Source: CAWGMT01 sp963823675
Lineage (GTDB): Bacteria; Planctomycetota; Planctomycetia; Isosphaerales; Isosphaeraceae
Direction of reading: 5' to 3'
NCBI GenBank assembly: GCA_963823675.1
Contig: CAWGMT010000004.1
Span: forward strand, 726,237 to 790,236
Length of the DNA stretch: 64,000 bases
Shown: positions 27,605-36,964 of the stretch, in pieces
Layout of the letters: each line of letters opens with the position of its first letter
Numbering within the stretch: the first letter of the stretch is position 1
Program-made: the position numbers and the translations under genes
Notes under the pieces: model-generated
Databases searched by the model: none
Seen by the model: the letters and a program-made list of their open reading frames with translations, nothing else
Told to the model about the DNA's origin: nothing

Positions 27605-28234
27605 TCACATCATTCCCATTCCACCACCCATGCCTCCCATCATTCCACCACCCATACCGCCTCCCATGCCTCCCATGCCGCCTCCCATACCGCCTCCCAT
27701 ACCGCCTCCCCCGCCTCCCCCGCCTCCGAGGAAGCGGCTGCCGCGCGGGGTGCCTGACCCGCGGCCTCGGTAGACATTGGCGTTACTCCCTACGCCTGGC
27801 CGTAGGCCTGGGAAATAGGCGGCGGCTCGGTTGTAGTAGAGTGAGGGCCCCGCCCCGCGGGAGTTGGAGACGTGTTGCGAGAACCGATAAGGCCGAGCGC
27901 GGCGCTCGTTATTCTGCTGGGAATAGGGCCGGAGCGGGTCGTAGTTTCCCTCGGAGTACGGTGAAATGGGGTTGTAGAGGTCCCGCTGACTCGCCTGGGC
28001 ATAGTATTGCCGAACCTGCATGGCGGAGTCGATTGTGTCTGTGGGCATGGGCCTCATGGCCTGTAGCTGCTGATTCGGCAGGTAGACGGCGTAGTAGAAC
28101 TGGAACGGATCGCTCATGAACGCGCTGGGGTCTGTGCCGAAAAGACCCTGCGCCCTGGCTTGACTGCCCGCGAGCATCGGCAACAGAATCAGGACGAACA
28201 GCGAAATACCGAGACGGGAAAGGTGCCGGATCAT
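27605..28234 (-). CDS. Secreted protein with Gly/Met-rich tail
   Basis: About 209 residues from ATG at 28234, preceded by AGGAGGGTGG. A clear signal peptide (RLGISLFVLILLPMLAGSQA, cut near ARA-QG) leads to a Tyr/Gln/Asn-rich middle region (FQFYYAVYLPNQQLQAMRPM) and a C-terminal tail made of GGGMGGGM repeats ending GGGMGMM. The tail is encoded by repeats of CCTCCCAT on the plus strand. The Met-rich tail could bind copper, or it could be structural; no catalytic motif is visible. Function unknown. Confidence 0.7.
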   Translation of the reverse strand: MIRHLSRLGISLFVLILLPMLAGSQARAQGLFGTDPSAFMSDPFQFYYAVYLPNQQLQAMRPMPTDTIDSAMQVRQYYAQASQRDLYNPISPYSEGNYDPLRPYSQQNNERRARPYRFSQHVSNSRGAGPSLYYNRAAAYFPGLRPGVGSNANVYRGRGSGTPRGSRFLGGGGGGGGGMGGGMGGGMGGMGGGMGGGMMGGMGGGMGMM

Positions 28235-28460
28235 GATACCCACCCTCCTCAATGGTTCAGTGGAGATCCTATTCCTCTTGTCGAGAATTCGGATCAACGG
28301 GCTAGCCGCCGCGAGCGGAATTTCTGCAACGTTCGCTGACATTGGCGCACTACCTCGACTTATTATCATAACCGGCAGGAGCCGCTGAGCAAGCCAGACC
28401 CGGAAAAACGATCATGAAAAGCCGTCCGAGCCGCTTGCCCGTTCCAGGGAGTCTAATCCG

Positions 28461-28994
28461 GTGATTCTTCCATCCAGCTTGTTTGCGGCGGGGGTGCGCG
28501 GTTGGAGGTTCGAGATCGACTTGGGCACTCGCGGTTACTGGATCGGCCTGGGACTCCTGGTCATCGTCCTCTTGCTCGCTCTGATCAAGGCCTACCGGGA
28601 GTGGCAAGAGATTCACGACGTCGAAGAGCCCGACACACCCGAGGATCTGCTGCGTTCGTTCCGGGAAGCGCACGCCATGGGAGAACTGGACGACGACGAG
28701 TTCCAGCGCGTACAGCGGTGTCTGTCGAGTTCGCCCACGGCGGGCGGGCCCGTCGCCGAGATCGACGACCGGGCGCGTTCCCGCGCGCAACAGCCGCCGG
28801 AGACGCTCGCGCATCGCGGCCTTGGCCCGGCGCAGGCTCACCTCGGGACAAGCCGGGATCCGCGGAAGCCGATCCGGATCGCCCGCCCGGTCGAGACAGC
28901 GCGTAGGCTGCCTGACGGTAAAGTGCGCGCCGGGACGGCTGAGCTGGCTGTTAAAGGTTGCGGTTCTTGCGGTCAACCGAACGGGCCGGATTGA
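28461..28994 (+). CDS. Small membrane protein with SHOCT-like region
   Basis: About 177 residues from GTG at 28461. One membrane segment at about residues 24-42 (GYWIGLGLLVIVLLLALIKA) is followed by EEPDTPEDLLRSFREAHAMG and ELDDDEFQRVQRCL, which resembles the SHOCT/short C-terminal helix pair seen in small planctomycete membrane proteins. After about residue 95 the sequence turns low-complexity and Arg/Pro-rich, so the true end could be earlier. Its last 44 bases overlap the end of the convergent lpxA gene. Confidence 0.55.
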   Translation: MILPSSLFAAGVRGWRFEIDLGTRGYWIGLGLLVIVLLLALIKAYREWQEIHDVEEPDTPEDLLRSFREAHAMGELDDDEFQRVQRCLSSSPTAGGPVAEIDDRARSRAQQPPETLAHRGLGPAQAHLGTSRDPRKPIRIARPVETARRLPDGKVRAGTAELAVKGCGSCGQPNGPD

Positions 28995-29772
28995 TGCCCA
29001 TCTTGGATTCGCGGATGAACGTCACGAACTCAATCACCTGGGGAACCGAGCCCAGATCGGCCTCGATCCGTGCCAGAGCGGCGGTCTGCGAGCGGCCTTC
29101 GCGATAGAAGATCCGGAACGCTTGCCGCATCGCGTCGATGCTCTGGTGGGATAAGCCGGCGCGTCTCATTCCGATGACGTTCAGGCCGGTGACGCAGTTC
29201 TGTCCTTGCTGGAGAATGAACGGAGGGATGTCCTTCGATGTCGCTCCCATGCCGCCAATCATCGCCAGCCGGCCGACTCGCACGCGCTGCTGAACCGCGG
29301 TGTGGCCGGAAAGGATGCAGCCGTCCTCGAGGACGACGTGCCCGGCGACGAGTGCGTTGTTAACGACCGTGCAGTCATCACCGACGCGTGCGTCGTGGCC
29401 GAGATGACTGCCGATCATGAACATGTTGCGGTCACCGATCGTGGTGAGTCCATTGCCCTGGACGGTGCCGCGATGAACCGTCACGAACTCGCGGAAGACG
29501 TTGCCACTACCGATGCAAAGCGCGGTGGGCTCGCCCTTGTAGCCGCGGTGCTGGGGGCTCTTGCCCAGGACTGCGCCGTAGCCGACGAAGTTATTCGCGC
29601 CCAGGATTAACGGACCACACAGGCAAGCGTGTCCTTCGATAACACACCCCGGCCCAACCTCGACCGGCCCCTCGATAATGACATAGGGACCGACTTGCAC
29701 GTCGGCGGCGAGGATCGCCTCGGGATCGATCACTGCTGTCGAATGAATCAATTCCGACTCGGTTACCGCCAT
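28951..29772 (-). CDS. lpxA: UDP-N-acetylglucosamine acyltransferase
   Basis: First step of lipid A synthesis, cytoplasmic. The start at 29772 (MAVTESELIHSTAVIDPEAI) gives about 273 residues, close to the family norm. The left-handed beta-helix hexapeptide repeats are visible (VQVGPYVIIEGPVEVGPGCV). The catalytic His region and the SHLGHDARVGDDCTVVNNAL block are present, as is the C-terminal helical part (SIDAMRQAFRIFYREGR). Presence of lpxA implies an LPS-type outer membrane. No lpxB, lpxC or lpxD is adjacent. Confidence 0.9.
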   Translation of the reverse strand: MAVTESELIHSTAVIDPEAILAADVQVGPYVIIEGPVEVGPGCVIEGHACLCGPLILGANNFVGYGAVLGKSPQHRGYKGEPTALCIGSGNVFREFVTVHRGTVQGNGLTTIGDRNMFMIGSHLGHDARVGDDCTVVNNALVAGHVVLEDGCILSGHTAVQQRVRVGRLAMIGGMGATSKDIPPFILQQGQNCVTGLNVIGMRRAGLSHQSIDAMRQAFRIFYREGRSQTAALARIEADLGSVPQVIEFVTFIRESKMGINPARSVDRKNRNL

Positions 29773-29911
29773 TGCCAGTCTCCTCCTCCGCCGGCCAGTC
29801 GGGGGGACGTCCGGTCCGCTCAATCGGCATCGGAAAGATAGGATCGCGTGCTTGAGAAAAATGGGAAAGAACTCTCCGGGAGAGCGCCCGGTTACGCCGG
29901 CTGGTGATCGC

Positions 29912-30959
29912 TCACGCGATGTCGATTACCTTCCGGCTCTTCACGCTCTCGATTTCCGCCAGGCACAGCCTGAGGGCCTGGCGAGCCAGATCACCCGAGA
30001 GTTGCGCGGGCTCCACGCCCGAAGCCGCGGCCTGTGTCGCCGCCGCAAGCTCCAGAGCGAACGAATCGACCGGATCGCCTGGCCCGAGCTCGGGCCGCTC
30101 CACCGTCCCATCCGGCAGGATCAACGACAGCGGCATCGCCACGTGCCCTTGGCCGGCGAGATTGGCAAACTCGAATGCCAGCGTGGCCCGCTCGAAATAA
30201 AGCTCGAAGCCATGCGCAAAGGGCCGTCCGCCCTGGCTCAATGCGCCCGACACACATGAGACGGCCAGGCCGGGCCTCTCATAGAGGTACTGGGTCGTGA
30301 GGTACACGACCGCGCCATCCTCGACGATGCCCGAGGAATGCACCGCTCGGGGGACGCCGCAGATGAGCGCGATGAAGTGAGTGTCATGGATGTGCAAGTC
30401 GATGGCCGGCCCGCCGCTACGATTCGGGTCGGCAATTCCGCTCGACCAGTTGGGCTTGGAGATGACGCGCATCAAGTGAGCCGCCTGAAGTGAACCGTAG
30501 CGCGCCAGAGCGCACGGCTGCGAGCGCAAAGGCAAACTCCGGAAAGAACGGCAGCACATGAGCAACCAGCAGCAGCTTGCCCGCGGCCCGGGCGGCCGCG
30601 ACCATGGCGTCGGCCTCGGCCATCGAAAGGGCGATCGGTTTTTCCACCAGGACGTGCTTGCCGGCCCGCAAGGCTTCGATCGCCATCGGGCCGTGGGCGT
30701 CGTTGGGCACGCAGAGGTCCACCAGATCGACCTTGGGATCGGCCAGGATCGCCCCGAAGTCCGGATAACAGGCGACCCCGCTCAGGTCCATTCGAGCCCC
30801 GCGCGGCCCGAAATTGCCCTGAATGCTCGTCCAGTCGCCGGCCCGTTTCGCGGCGTCGCGAGTACAGATCGCAACCACCTTCGCCCCGTTGACCTTGCGG
30901 GCGGCCAGGTAGTGGATCATCCCCATGAAGCCAATACCTACAATCCCGATACCTGTCAT
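29912..30959 (-). CDS. Gfo/Idh/MocA family oxidoreductase, one frameshift
   Basis: NAD(P)-dependent dehydrogenase acting on a sugar or related substrate. The start at 30959 gives MTGIGIVGIGFMGMIHYLAA, a Rossmann motif; CVPNDAHGPMAIEALRAGKH followed by VLVEKPIALSMAEADAMVAA contains the conserved EKP. The reading frame breaks near 30520 and continues as ALARYGSLQAAHLMRVISKP, then AIDLHIHDTHFIALICGVPR with the conserved D-x2-H-H-type active-site region, to 29912. The two frames together give a normal-sized enzyme. The gene stands alone between lpxA and msrA. Confidence 0.8.
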
Positions 30960-31063
30960 TTCCGTAAATCCTTTGGCGATTCGCTTTTGCGGAATTCCGG
31001 AGGTTTCATCAATTCCAGGAATTAGGCCGTTGCGCACGGGAACCCGCTCGAGAAGTCAGAACA

Positions 31064-31822
31064 TCACTCGGATTTCTCGAGGTTGAGCTTATCTTGAAAC
31101 ACTTTCTTGAGCTTGGCCAGCTTGGGCGCGATGTTGGCGCGGCAGTACATCGCTCCCGGATGTTGATTGTAGAAGTTCTGATGATAGTCCTCGGCCGGAT
31201 AAAACGCCGTAAAGGGGGTAACCTCCGTGACGATCGGCCCGGCGAACGCGCCGGACGCGTCCAGCTTCTGTTTGAGTTCCTCCGCCAGCTTCTTCTGCTC
31301 GTCGGAATGATAGAAGATCGCCGAACGATATTGCGTTCCGACATCGGCGCCCTGGCGGTTCAGCGTCGTTGGGTCGTGTGTCTGCCAGAAAACTTCCAGT
31401 AGATCTCGATAGGAGACAATCGCCGGGTTGTACGTGATCTGAAGCGCCTCGGCGTGTCCGGTCGCACCGCTGCAGACGTCCTGGTACGTGGGATTTGGCG
31501 CCCAGCCGCCGCTGAAGCCGGACACCACCGATTGCACTCCCTTCAGCCGTTGAAATACGGCTTCGGTACACCAGAAGCAGCCGTTGCCAAACGTCGCTCG
31601 TTCCAGGCCCGCCGCCAGCGGAGGGGGCTCGGCAACCACCGGTGTTCTGGGCATCGCGGACCTTCCTCCGCCCAAAGCCGCTCGTTCCACGCCCCCCGTC
31701 ACCGGAGGGGGCGCGACAACTACGGGTGTTCTGTGCGTCGCCCACTTTCCTCCGACATAAACGGCGCTGTACACCGCGAGAACCAGCCCCACGAACACCG
31801 CCAGTGACGTCTTTGTCCCCAT
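31064..31822 (-). CDS. msrA: Peptide methionine sulfoxide reductase A, membrane-anchored
   Basis: Reduces methionine-S-sulfoxide. The start at 31822 (MGTKTSLAVFVGLVLAVYSA) gives an N-terminal signal or anchor, so the enzyme is probably extracytoplasmic. The catalytic Cys lies in ATFGNGCFWCTEAVFQRL. GFSGGWAPNPTYQDVCSG, TGHAEALQITYNP and the EDYHQNFYNQHP block complete the family signature. Just before the catalytic domain a 28-residue unit is duplicated (RTPVVVAPPPVTGGVERAAL and RTPVVAEPPPLAAGLERATF), extending the linker. The encoding 84-base repeat is at 31595-31762. Confidence 0.9.
   Translation of the reverse strand: MGTKTSLAVFVGLVLAVYSAVYVGGKWATHRTPVVVAPPPVTGGVERAALGGGRSAMPRTPVVAEPPPLAAGLERATFGNGCFWCTEAVFQRLKGVQSVVSGFSGGWAPNPTYQDVCSGATGHAEALQITYNPAIVSYRDLLEVFWQTHDPTTLNRQGADVGTQYRSAIFYHSDEQKKLAEELKQKLDASGAFAGPIVTEVTPFTAFYPAEDYHQNFYNQHPGAMYCRANIAPKLAKLKKVFQDKLNLEKSE
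31595..31762. repeat. 84-bp direct repeat, two copies, in msrA
   Basis: Units begin CGCTCGTTCCA at 31595 and 31679 and end near CCTTCCTCCG/CTTTCCTCCG. They differ at scattered positions, so the duplication is not recent. In frame it adds 28 residues to the linker before the MsrA domain. Confidence 0.75.
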
Positions 31823-32063
31823 GAGCGACCACCCACCTCCGCGCGTCGGCGCTCGCGCCGTATCTCGGAGCATTATAAACGAGCTGAATTCACAGACAAC
31901 CATCTATGAGAGCGCTTCGACGGGCGTGAGGTGTGGCGCGACGCTTGAGCCTTCTCGATGGCCCCCGGAACCCACGGCGGCGGTCGGCTTTGGTTTGTCG
32001 CATACTCCGGCGCTGCGCTAAGCCTCGGTTTCGAGTCGATCAATGGCGCAGCCCCAACGAGTC

Positions 32064-32304
32064 TCATCCCACCCCATGTGCCTCCGCTAAGTCAAGCCAC
32101 GATTCTCTGCGGTGCGTCGAGAGCCGGTGAATGGTGATGTCGTGCTTACCTGTTTCGGGATCGGTCGCCCGGACGATGCCGAGGGTGAAATATGGTCCTG
32201 CGTCGAGCAGTGTGTTCGTCGGAGCTGGGACATGCTTGAGGAGAAGGTCGAATGCCGTAGATCGCACCGCTTGCGCCTGAGATCCCGACGATGAGGCGTT
32301 TCAT
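32064..32304 (-). pseudogene. Deletion remnant joining the 5' end of ubiX to an internal part of ubiD
   Basis: From ATG at 32304 the minus strand reads MKRLIVGISGASGAIYGI, the exact kind of N-terminus found in UbiX flavin prenyltransferases. A few bases later, in another frame, it reads LLKHVPAPTNTLLDAGPYFT followed by LGIVRATDPETGKHDITIHR. This matches the middle of UbiD-family decarboxylases (the DAGPY.T.g...a.DPETG..d..iHR block). ubiX and ubiD are commonly adjacent, so a deletion that removed most of ubiX and the start of ubiD explains the junction. Neither piece can be active. Confidence 0.6.
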
Positions 32305-32459
32305 GACTCGTCCTCCCTTATTCATCCGTCCGCCGTACCTGCGGTTGCTGATCACTTGTTGGGGACTGCCTCTTCCGAGATCGTCTCCGTTCGGTTCCTA
32401 CCGAGTTCCGAAGGAGGGGCAGTCGTCCGGTCGCGCACGACTCTTGCGGGCCGCGGAGT

Positions 32460-35400
32460 TCACGAGAGGAGCAACTCCAGCTCTTCGCGGCCAAGATCTC
32501 GGATCAGGCTGTTGTCCGCGGTGATGATGGCGTCGGCCAGGGCCCGTTTTTGCGCCTGGAGTTCGAGCACCTTCTCCTCGACCGTATCCCGCGCGATGAG
32601 CCGGTAGGCGAACACCGGGCGAGTTTGGCCGATCCGGTGGGCGCGGTCGATCGCCTGGCATTCCACCGCGGGATTCCACCAGGGGTCGAGCAGGAAGATG
32701 TAGTCCGCCGCCGTCAGGTTCAGGCCGAGGCCGCCGGCCTTCAGGCTGATCAGGAACACCTTGCAGTTCGGGTCGTTCTGGAACCACTGCACCCGCGCCT
32801 GCCGGTCCCGCGTGCGGCCGTCGAGGTAGGCATAGGGGATTCCCTCCTCGTCCAGCCGCTGCCTGACGATCGCCAGCATGGTCGTGAACTGGGAGAACAC
32901 CAGGGTCTTGTGCCCCTCGGCGAAGACCTCGCGCAGTTGCGGCAGGAGCACGTCGAGCTTGGCGCTCGCTTCGCCCGACCACTTGGCCCTGTCGATCAAA
33001 CCGGGGTGGCAGGCCGCCTGCCGCAGGCGGAGTAGCGCCTCGAGGATCTGGATCTTCGACTTCCTGATCCCGTCGCGCGCGACGCGCCCGAGCAGCGAGT
33101 TCCGGTAGTGCTCACGCAGCTCGTCGTACAGCTTGCGCTGGGCGGGTTCCAGGTCGCAGTAGATCGTCTGTTCAGACTTCTCGGGCAGGTCTTTCGCGAC
33201 CTGCTCCTTGGTGCGCCGGAGGAGGTACGGCCTGAGGGCTTTCGCCAGGAGCGACCTGCTCTCCTCGCCGGCCTTGCGGAGGCCGAAGTCGGCCTTGCCG
33301 GTCGCCTCGGCCTTGCCGAGCATGCCCGGGTTGAGGAACTCGAACAGGCTCCACAGCTCGCCGAGGTGGTTCTCGACCGGCGTGCCGCTGAGGGCCAGGC
33401 GGTGCTCCGAGCGGATCAGCCGGGCCGCCTTCGCCGACTGGCTGCTCGCGTTCTTGATCGCCTGGGCTTCGTCGAGGATGGCGTAATCGAACAGGTAGTC
33501 CTTGAGGTCGACGATATCTCTCCGAAGCGTGCCGTAGGTGGTCAGGATGACGTCGAAGTCGTCGAACTGTTCCCCGGGCTTACCCCGGCCCATGCCGGTA
33601 TTGTCGAGGACGCGGAGCTTCGGCGTGAAGTGAGCGGCCTCCTGCTTCCAGTTGAAGACGAGTGACCGCGGCACCACGACCAGCGACGGCTGTGGTCGGC
33701 GGCGTTTCCTGGTGGCGGCCCGCAGCTCGCGGCGCGCCTCCAGCAGGGCGAGCACCTGGACGGTTTTGCCCAGGCCCATGTCGTCGGCCAGACAGCCGCC
33801 GAAACCGAACTCCCGGAGGAAGTGGAGCCAGCCAAGACCGTCGCGCTGATAGCCGCGGAGCTGACCCTGGAACGCGGCCGGCGCGTCCGCGGGCGCAACG
33901 CCCTGGAACTGGCGCAGCCGCTCGCGCGCCCGCTCGAACCGCTCGTCGAATCGCGCCTCGGGCTGCTCGGCCAGCAGGACGTCGAGCACGCCGACTTGCG
34001 TCCGCCGGAACCGAAGGTGATCGCCCTCCGGCGTGCCCACCCCGGCCAGGGTCACGTACTTCTTCAGCCACTCCTCCGGCAACAGGCCGAAGCTGCCGTC
34101 GCCCAGCGGCACGAGGTCCTCGCCGCGCCTCAGGGCCGCGAGCAGGGTCGGGAGCGGCACCTCTTGATCGCCGAAGGTCACCCCGCCGTGCAGATCGAAC
34201 CAGTCGATCCCGGACGTCACCTCGATCCGAAAGTCGCCCGCCTCGCGGTACAGCTTCCCCTGGGCCTCGACGCGCCAGCCCTCCCGGAGGAGGGCCCGCG
34301 CGGCTTTCGGCAGGTTGCGTGCGAGCAGCTCCAGTGTCTCGCCCTGGCGGTATTCAGTCCTGCGGTGGAAGCCGACCTCCTCGAGCCTTGCCGCGAAAGA
34401 CCGCTCGGCCGCCGGGTCGCGCAGTAGCAGCCGTCGCTTGTCGGGCTCGAAGACGCTGCGGGCCGGGCTCCGCGCCGGCACGACGTGGCCATCGTACTCG
34501 AAGGAGAGGTCGCCGAGGAGCCAGTTCTGATCCCGGCCGGACATCCAGCGCCGGTCGTTGCGGCGCTTGATTTTCAGGTAAGGCCGCGGCGCCGGCGCGA
34601 CCTCTTCGTATTGCAGGTCCTCCGGCAGGTCGAGCCGGGGCAGGTCCGGTAGCCTGAGCAATTCCGCGAGGAATTCCTGTTTCTGCTTGGCGGGGACGGG
34701 CACTTTACCCTGCTGTCGCAGCAGCGCGATCCACTGGAAGGCGCCGAAGTCAAGGAGCGGCGCGACGCGATCCTCCCAGAATACGAGCCCGCCGCTCAGC
34801 AGCAGCAGGGGAGTCTCCAGTGCCAGTCGCTCCCCGGCGCGACGGAGCTCGCCGGAGATCGCGTACGTTTTGCCGGTATCGTCCGGCGTCACCGTCAGCC
34901 AGAACTCCCAGGGGCCGGCGTCATCCCAGCGGAGTGGCCGCATCGAGCCGTCCGGCTCCGATTCTCGCAGCAGGCACCGGCCCGTGGCGCAGAGCATCGG
35001 CAGCAGGGCCTCGCTGAGCGCGTGCGCGAGCAGGAAGCGAGCCGGGGCGCTATCGTAGTAGTAGCCATGGCCCGAGTCGTAGCCGCCCACTTGCTCGCGC
35101 CCGCCGCCCAGGATGGCCATCGCCTGGCGATCGGCGGGTTCCGGCAGGTGCGCAATCTCACTCTGGGAGAAGCGCCGGCCCTTGGGTTTGCTCCACTCGT
35201 CGTCCCTCTTGCGACTGCGTGTCGCCACCTCGAGCGAAAGCCCATTGCCCGCCAGGGAGGCCTGTATACCCACGACGTAGACGATCTCGTGTCCAGGGGG
35301 TAGGGCCACGGAGCGGATCGCCGGCGTCTGCTCCGTCGTCGAGTGCAGGCGCGATAAGGCCTCCTTCCACGCCGAGGTCGTCTGCCGAGGTTCACGGGAC

Positions 35401-35816
35401 CGGGGCTTCGAATGGGCGATTTCGTTCGGCGGGCGAAATGTCGAGAACGGTCGGGGAGTCTCGTACCACTCCTCGTCTCCGAGGTCATCATCGTCGTCCG
35501 GGCCGAACAACGTCAGATGCCGCGCCGGTCGCCTGCCGTCTCCCTCGAGATAACCCGCGGCTTCCGCGGCGAGGAGGGTGGCCCAGATGTGCTTGCAGGG
35601 CTCGAAATACTCCTCGCAGTACGGGCACGTACACCTGGCCTCGATCTTATCATGCTCTCGGGAAAGATTCACATCGTACGACCGGCTTCCCCGGACCGTG
35701 GCGTCCGCGTGCCACGCATCGCCCCCGATGAGCGTCACCCTCCGCGAAGCGAAGTAATCGCGGCCGCGCTCGCGTGTCCTCTGCGAAACGAGAGACGTCA
35801 AGTTCGCTGACAGCAC
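32460..35816 (-). CDS. SNF2-family helicase with N-terminal SWIM zinc finger
   Basis: About 1118 residues from GTG at 35816. An N-terminal SWIM domain (CTCPYCEEYFEPCKHIWATL, CxCx..CxH ligands) is followed by a poorly conserved middle and the SNF2 ATPase. Walker A is DDMGLGKTVQVLALLE, Walker B-like DEAQAIKNASSQSAKA, motif III SGTPVENHLGELWSLFEFLN, and the C-terminal helicase half has KTLVFSQFTTMLAIVRQRLD and LISLKAGGLGLNLTAADYI. This architecture is the bacterial HepA/RapA-like or SWIM-SNF2 type, thought to remodel nucleic acid-protein complexes. It is a single gene with no phage or defence partner beside it. Confidence 0.9.
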   Translation of the reverse strand: MLSANLTSLVSQRTRERGRDYFASRRVTLIGGDAWHADATVRGSRSYDVNLSREHDKIEARCTCPYCEEYFEPCKHIWATLLAAEAAGYLEGDGRRPARHLTLFGPDDDDDLGDEEWYETPRPFSTFRPPNEIAHSKPRSREPRQTTSAWKEALSRLHSTTEQTPAIRSVALPPGHEIVYVVGIQASLAGNGLSLEVATRSRKRDDEWSKPKGRRFSQSEIAHLPEPADRQAMAILGGGREQVGGYDSGHGYYYDSAPARFLLAHALSEALLPMLCATGRCLLRESEPDGSMRPLRWDDAGPWEFWLTVTPDDTGKTYAISGELRRAGERLALETPLLLLSGGLVFWEDRVAPLLDFGAFQWIALLRQQGKVPVPAKQKQEFLAELLRLPDLPRLDLPEDLQYEEVAPAPRPYLKIKRRNDRRWMSGRDQNWLLGDLSFEYDGHVVPARSPARSVFEPDKRRLLLRDPAAERSFAARLEEVGFHRRTEYRQGETLELLARNLPKAARALLREGWRVEAQGKLYREAGDFRIEVTSGIDWFDLHGGVTFGDQEVPLPTLLAALRRGEDLVPLGDGSFGLLPEEWLKKYVTLAGVGTPEGDHLRFRRTQVGVLDVLLAEQPEARFDERFERARERLRQFQGVAPADAPAAFQGQLRGYQRDGLGWLHFLREFGFGGCLADDMGLGKTVQVLALLEARRELRAATRKRRRPQPSLVVVPRSLVFNWKQEAAHFTPKLRVLDNTGMGRGKPGEQFDDFDVILTTYGTLRRDIVDLKDYLFDYAILDEAQAIKNASSQSAKAARLIRSEHRLALSGTPVENHLGELWSLFEFLNPGMLGKAEATGKADFGLRKAGEESRSLLAKALRPYLLRRTKEQVAKDLPEKSEQTIYCDLEPAQRKLYDELREHYRNSLLGRVARDGIRKSKIQILEALLRLRQAACHPGLIDRAKWSGEASAKLDVLLPQLREVFAEGHKTLVFSQFTTMLAIVRQRLDEEGIPYAYLDGRTRDRQARVQWFQNDPNCKVFLISLKAGGLGLNLTAADYIFLLDPWWNPAVECQAIDRAHRIGQTRPVFAYRLIARDTVEEKVLELQAQKRALADAIITADNSLIRDLGREELELLLS

Positions 35817-36342
35817 CGTGCAGTTCTCTTGGCCGGATGGGGATTCCTCGTGTGATTGTCATTGTATGAAAGGCGAGAATCATCGCAACACCCCGGCCGG
35901 AGGGGAAAGGAGCCACGGCTCGATTGCTGATCCATCCTGCTCGCGGGGGACAGTGTGACGCTCGCTCAGCGAGACTGAGGAGACTTCTCGCCGATCGTCC
36001 CAGGCTTCGCTGGCTGGGCAGAAAGACCTTGGGCACCGACCCAAGATAAACCAAATCGGCTATTTTCAAGTTGACTTTTGGGACAGGTGATTCAGGTGTC
36101 GTTAGATGAAAACGCGACGACCTTTCGATGATCGCATCTCGATGTTTTTTTGGGTCTTCGCCCCAATCGCGGCGACGGGCCTTGAACCCTTGACCCCATG
36201 GACCATGACCGTGCGCTCTTACTCTCGGAAGTGCCTAGAGCCCAATGACTTAAGTCGAGCACATTGGCTGCGGCAACGTCGCCTCGCGAATCCGGCCCAT
36301 ACGCTCCTGTGGTCGGAACCGTTTGTTAGGTAGAGAGTTGAA

Positions 36343-36371
36343 TCGGGGCGACAGGATTTGAACCTGCGACC
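36343..36371 (-). other. Fragment of a tRNA 3' end (T arm plus acceptor), possible attachment-site scar
   Basis: The minus strand reads GGTCGCAGGTTCAAATCCTG followed by TCGCCCCGA. This is a T arm (GCAGG-TTCAAAT-CCTGT) and a seven-base acceptor half CGCCCCG plus discriminator. No matching 5' acceptor CGGGGCG or anticodon arm is found within the next 80 bases, so only the 3' end is present. Integrating elements leave such pieces when they recombine at a tRNA gene. No integrase gene and no second copy lie in the window. Confidence 0.5.
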
Positions 36372-36376
36372 ATCAA

Positions 36377-36412
36377 GGCAAAATGGCCTGACAAAAGTCA
36401 GGCCGATTTGCC
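36377..36412. repeat. Strong hairpin beside the tRNA fragment
   Basis: GGCCTGAC and GTCAGGCC pair perfectly around an AAAA loop, and outer arms GGCAAAAT/GATTTGCC extend the stem with two mismatches. It lacks a following T run, so a simple terminator is not clear. Confidence 0.55.
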
Positions 36413-36757
36413 GCGATAGTTGGTTTGCGGCCCATATGCGACCTCACGGACCCGAATGGGGCGCTCCTGTTTGCCGTAATATATTTCTGGATAACCGGTT
36501 ATCTTCTGTTCTCCCGTCGCAAGTGGTTTCCAGGAATTTCGAGGATTTACGAGGTTTTTCAATGGTGTTCTATAGTTTTGCTGCCGTGGCAGTGAAACTC
36601 GACGAGCGGGCCGATGAACTATCTAATTCGCACTACTGGTCAGCTCTGCGCTTAATCGCGTCCGGGCTTTCGTGCGGCCAACTTCGCTCGCAACCCCCGA
36701 AGCGGGCAAGTCCAAACCGGCTTCCTGGCGAGCGAGTGGAGTGGGTACAACCAGGGC

Positions 36758-36964
36758 ATGGAGCTGGCAATAACCCTCACCCCGGAATTGAAGCAGGCAA
36801 TCGAGAAGGCCGGCGATGAGCCGGTCCGTGTCGAAGATCCCGAGACGCATACAGCGTATCTGATCGTTCGCGAGGACGTGTACCGGCGGATGCACGCCCT
36901 CAGCGCCATCGACCACTCAGACCGATCGCTTTACGAGTTCGGTGAGTTCCATCCCGATCGATGA
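36758..36964 (+). CDS. Small protein of unknown function, antitoxin-like size
   Basis: 68 residues from ATG at 36758 (MELAITLTPELKQAIEKAGD), reading EPVRVEDPETHTAYLIVRED in the middle. Its stop overlaps the ATG of the next reading frame (ATGA), so the two were translated as a pair. Small proteins of this kind with a partner downstream are common in planctomycetes and may be regulators, but I do not recognise a defined family. Confidence 0.55.
   Translation: MELAITLTPELKQAIEKAGDEPVRVEDPETHTAYLIVREDVYRRMHALSAIDHSDRSLYEFGEFHPDR

Larger units (their letters stand above)
35817..36757. other. Long non-coding stretch with tRNA fragment and hairpin
   Basis: No gene is recognised in about 940 bases. 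The stretch contains a tRNA 3' fragment (36343-36371) and a strong hairpin next to it (36377-36412), which are listed separately. Base composition is lower in GC than the flanks around 36470-36560. Confidence 0.4.

Noticed and set aside
36106..36333. Plus-strand open frame of 75 codons near the tRNA fragment
   Set aside because: No start signal, no family resemblance and low-complexity reading; more likely non-coding.
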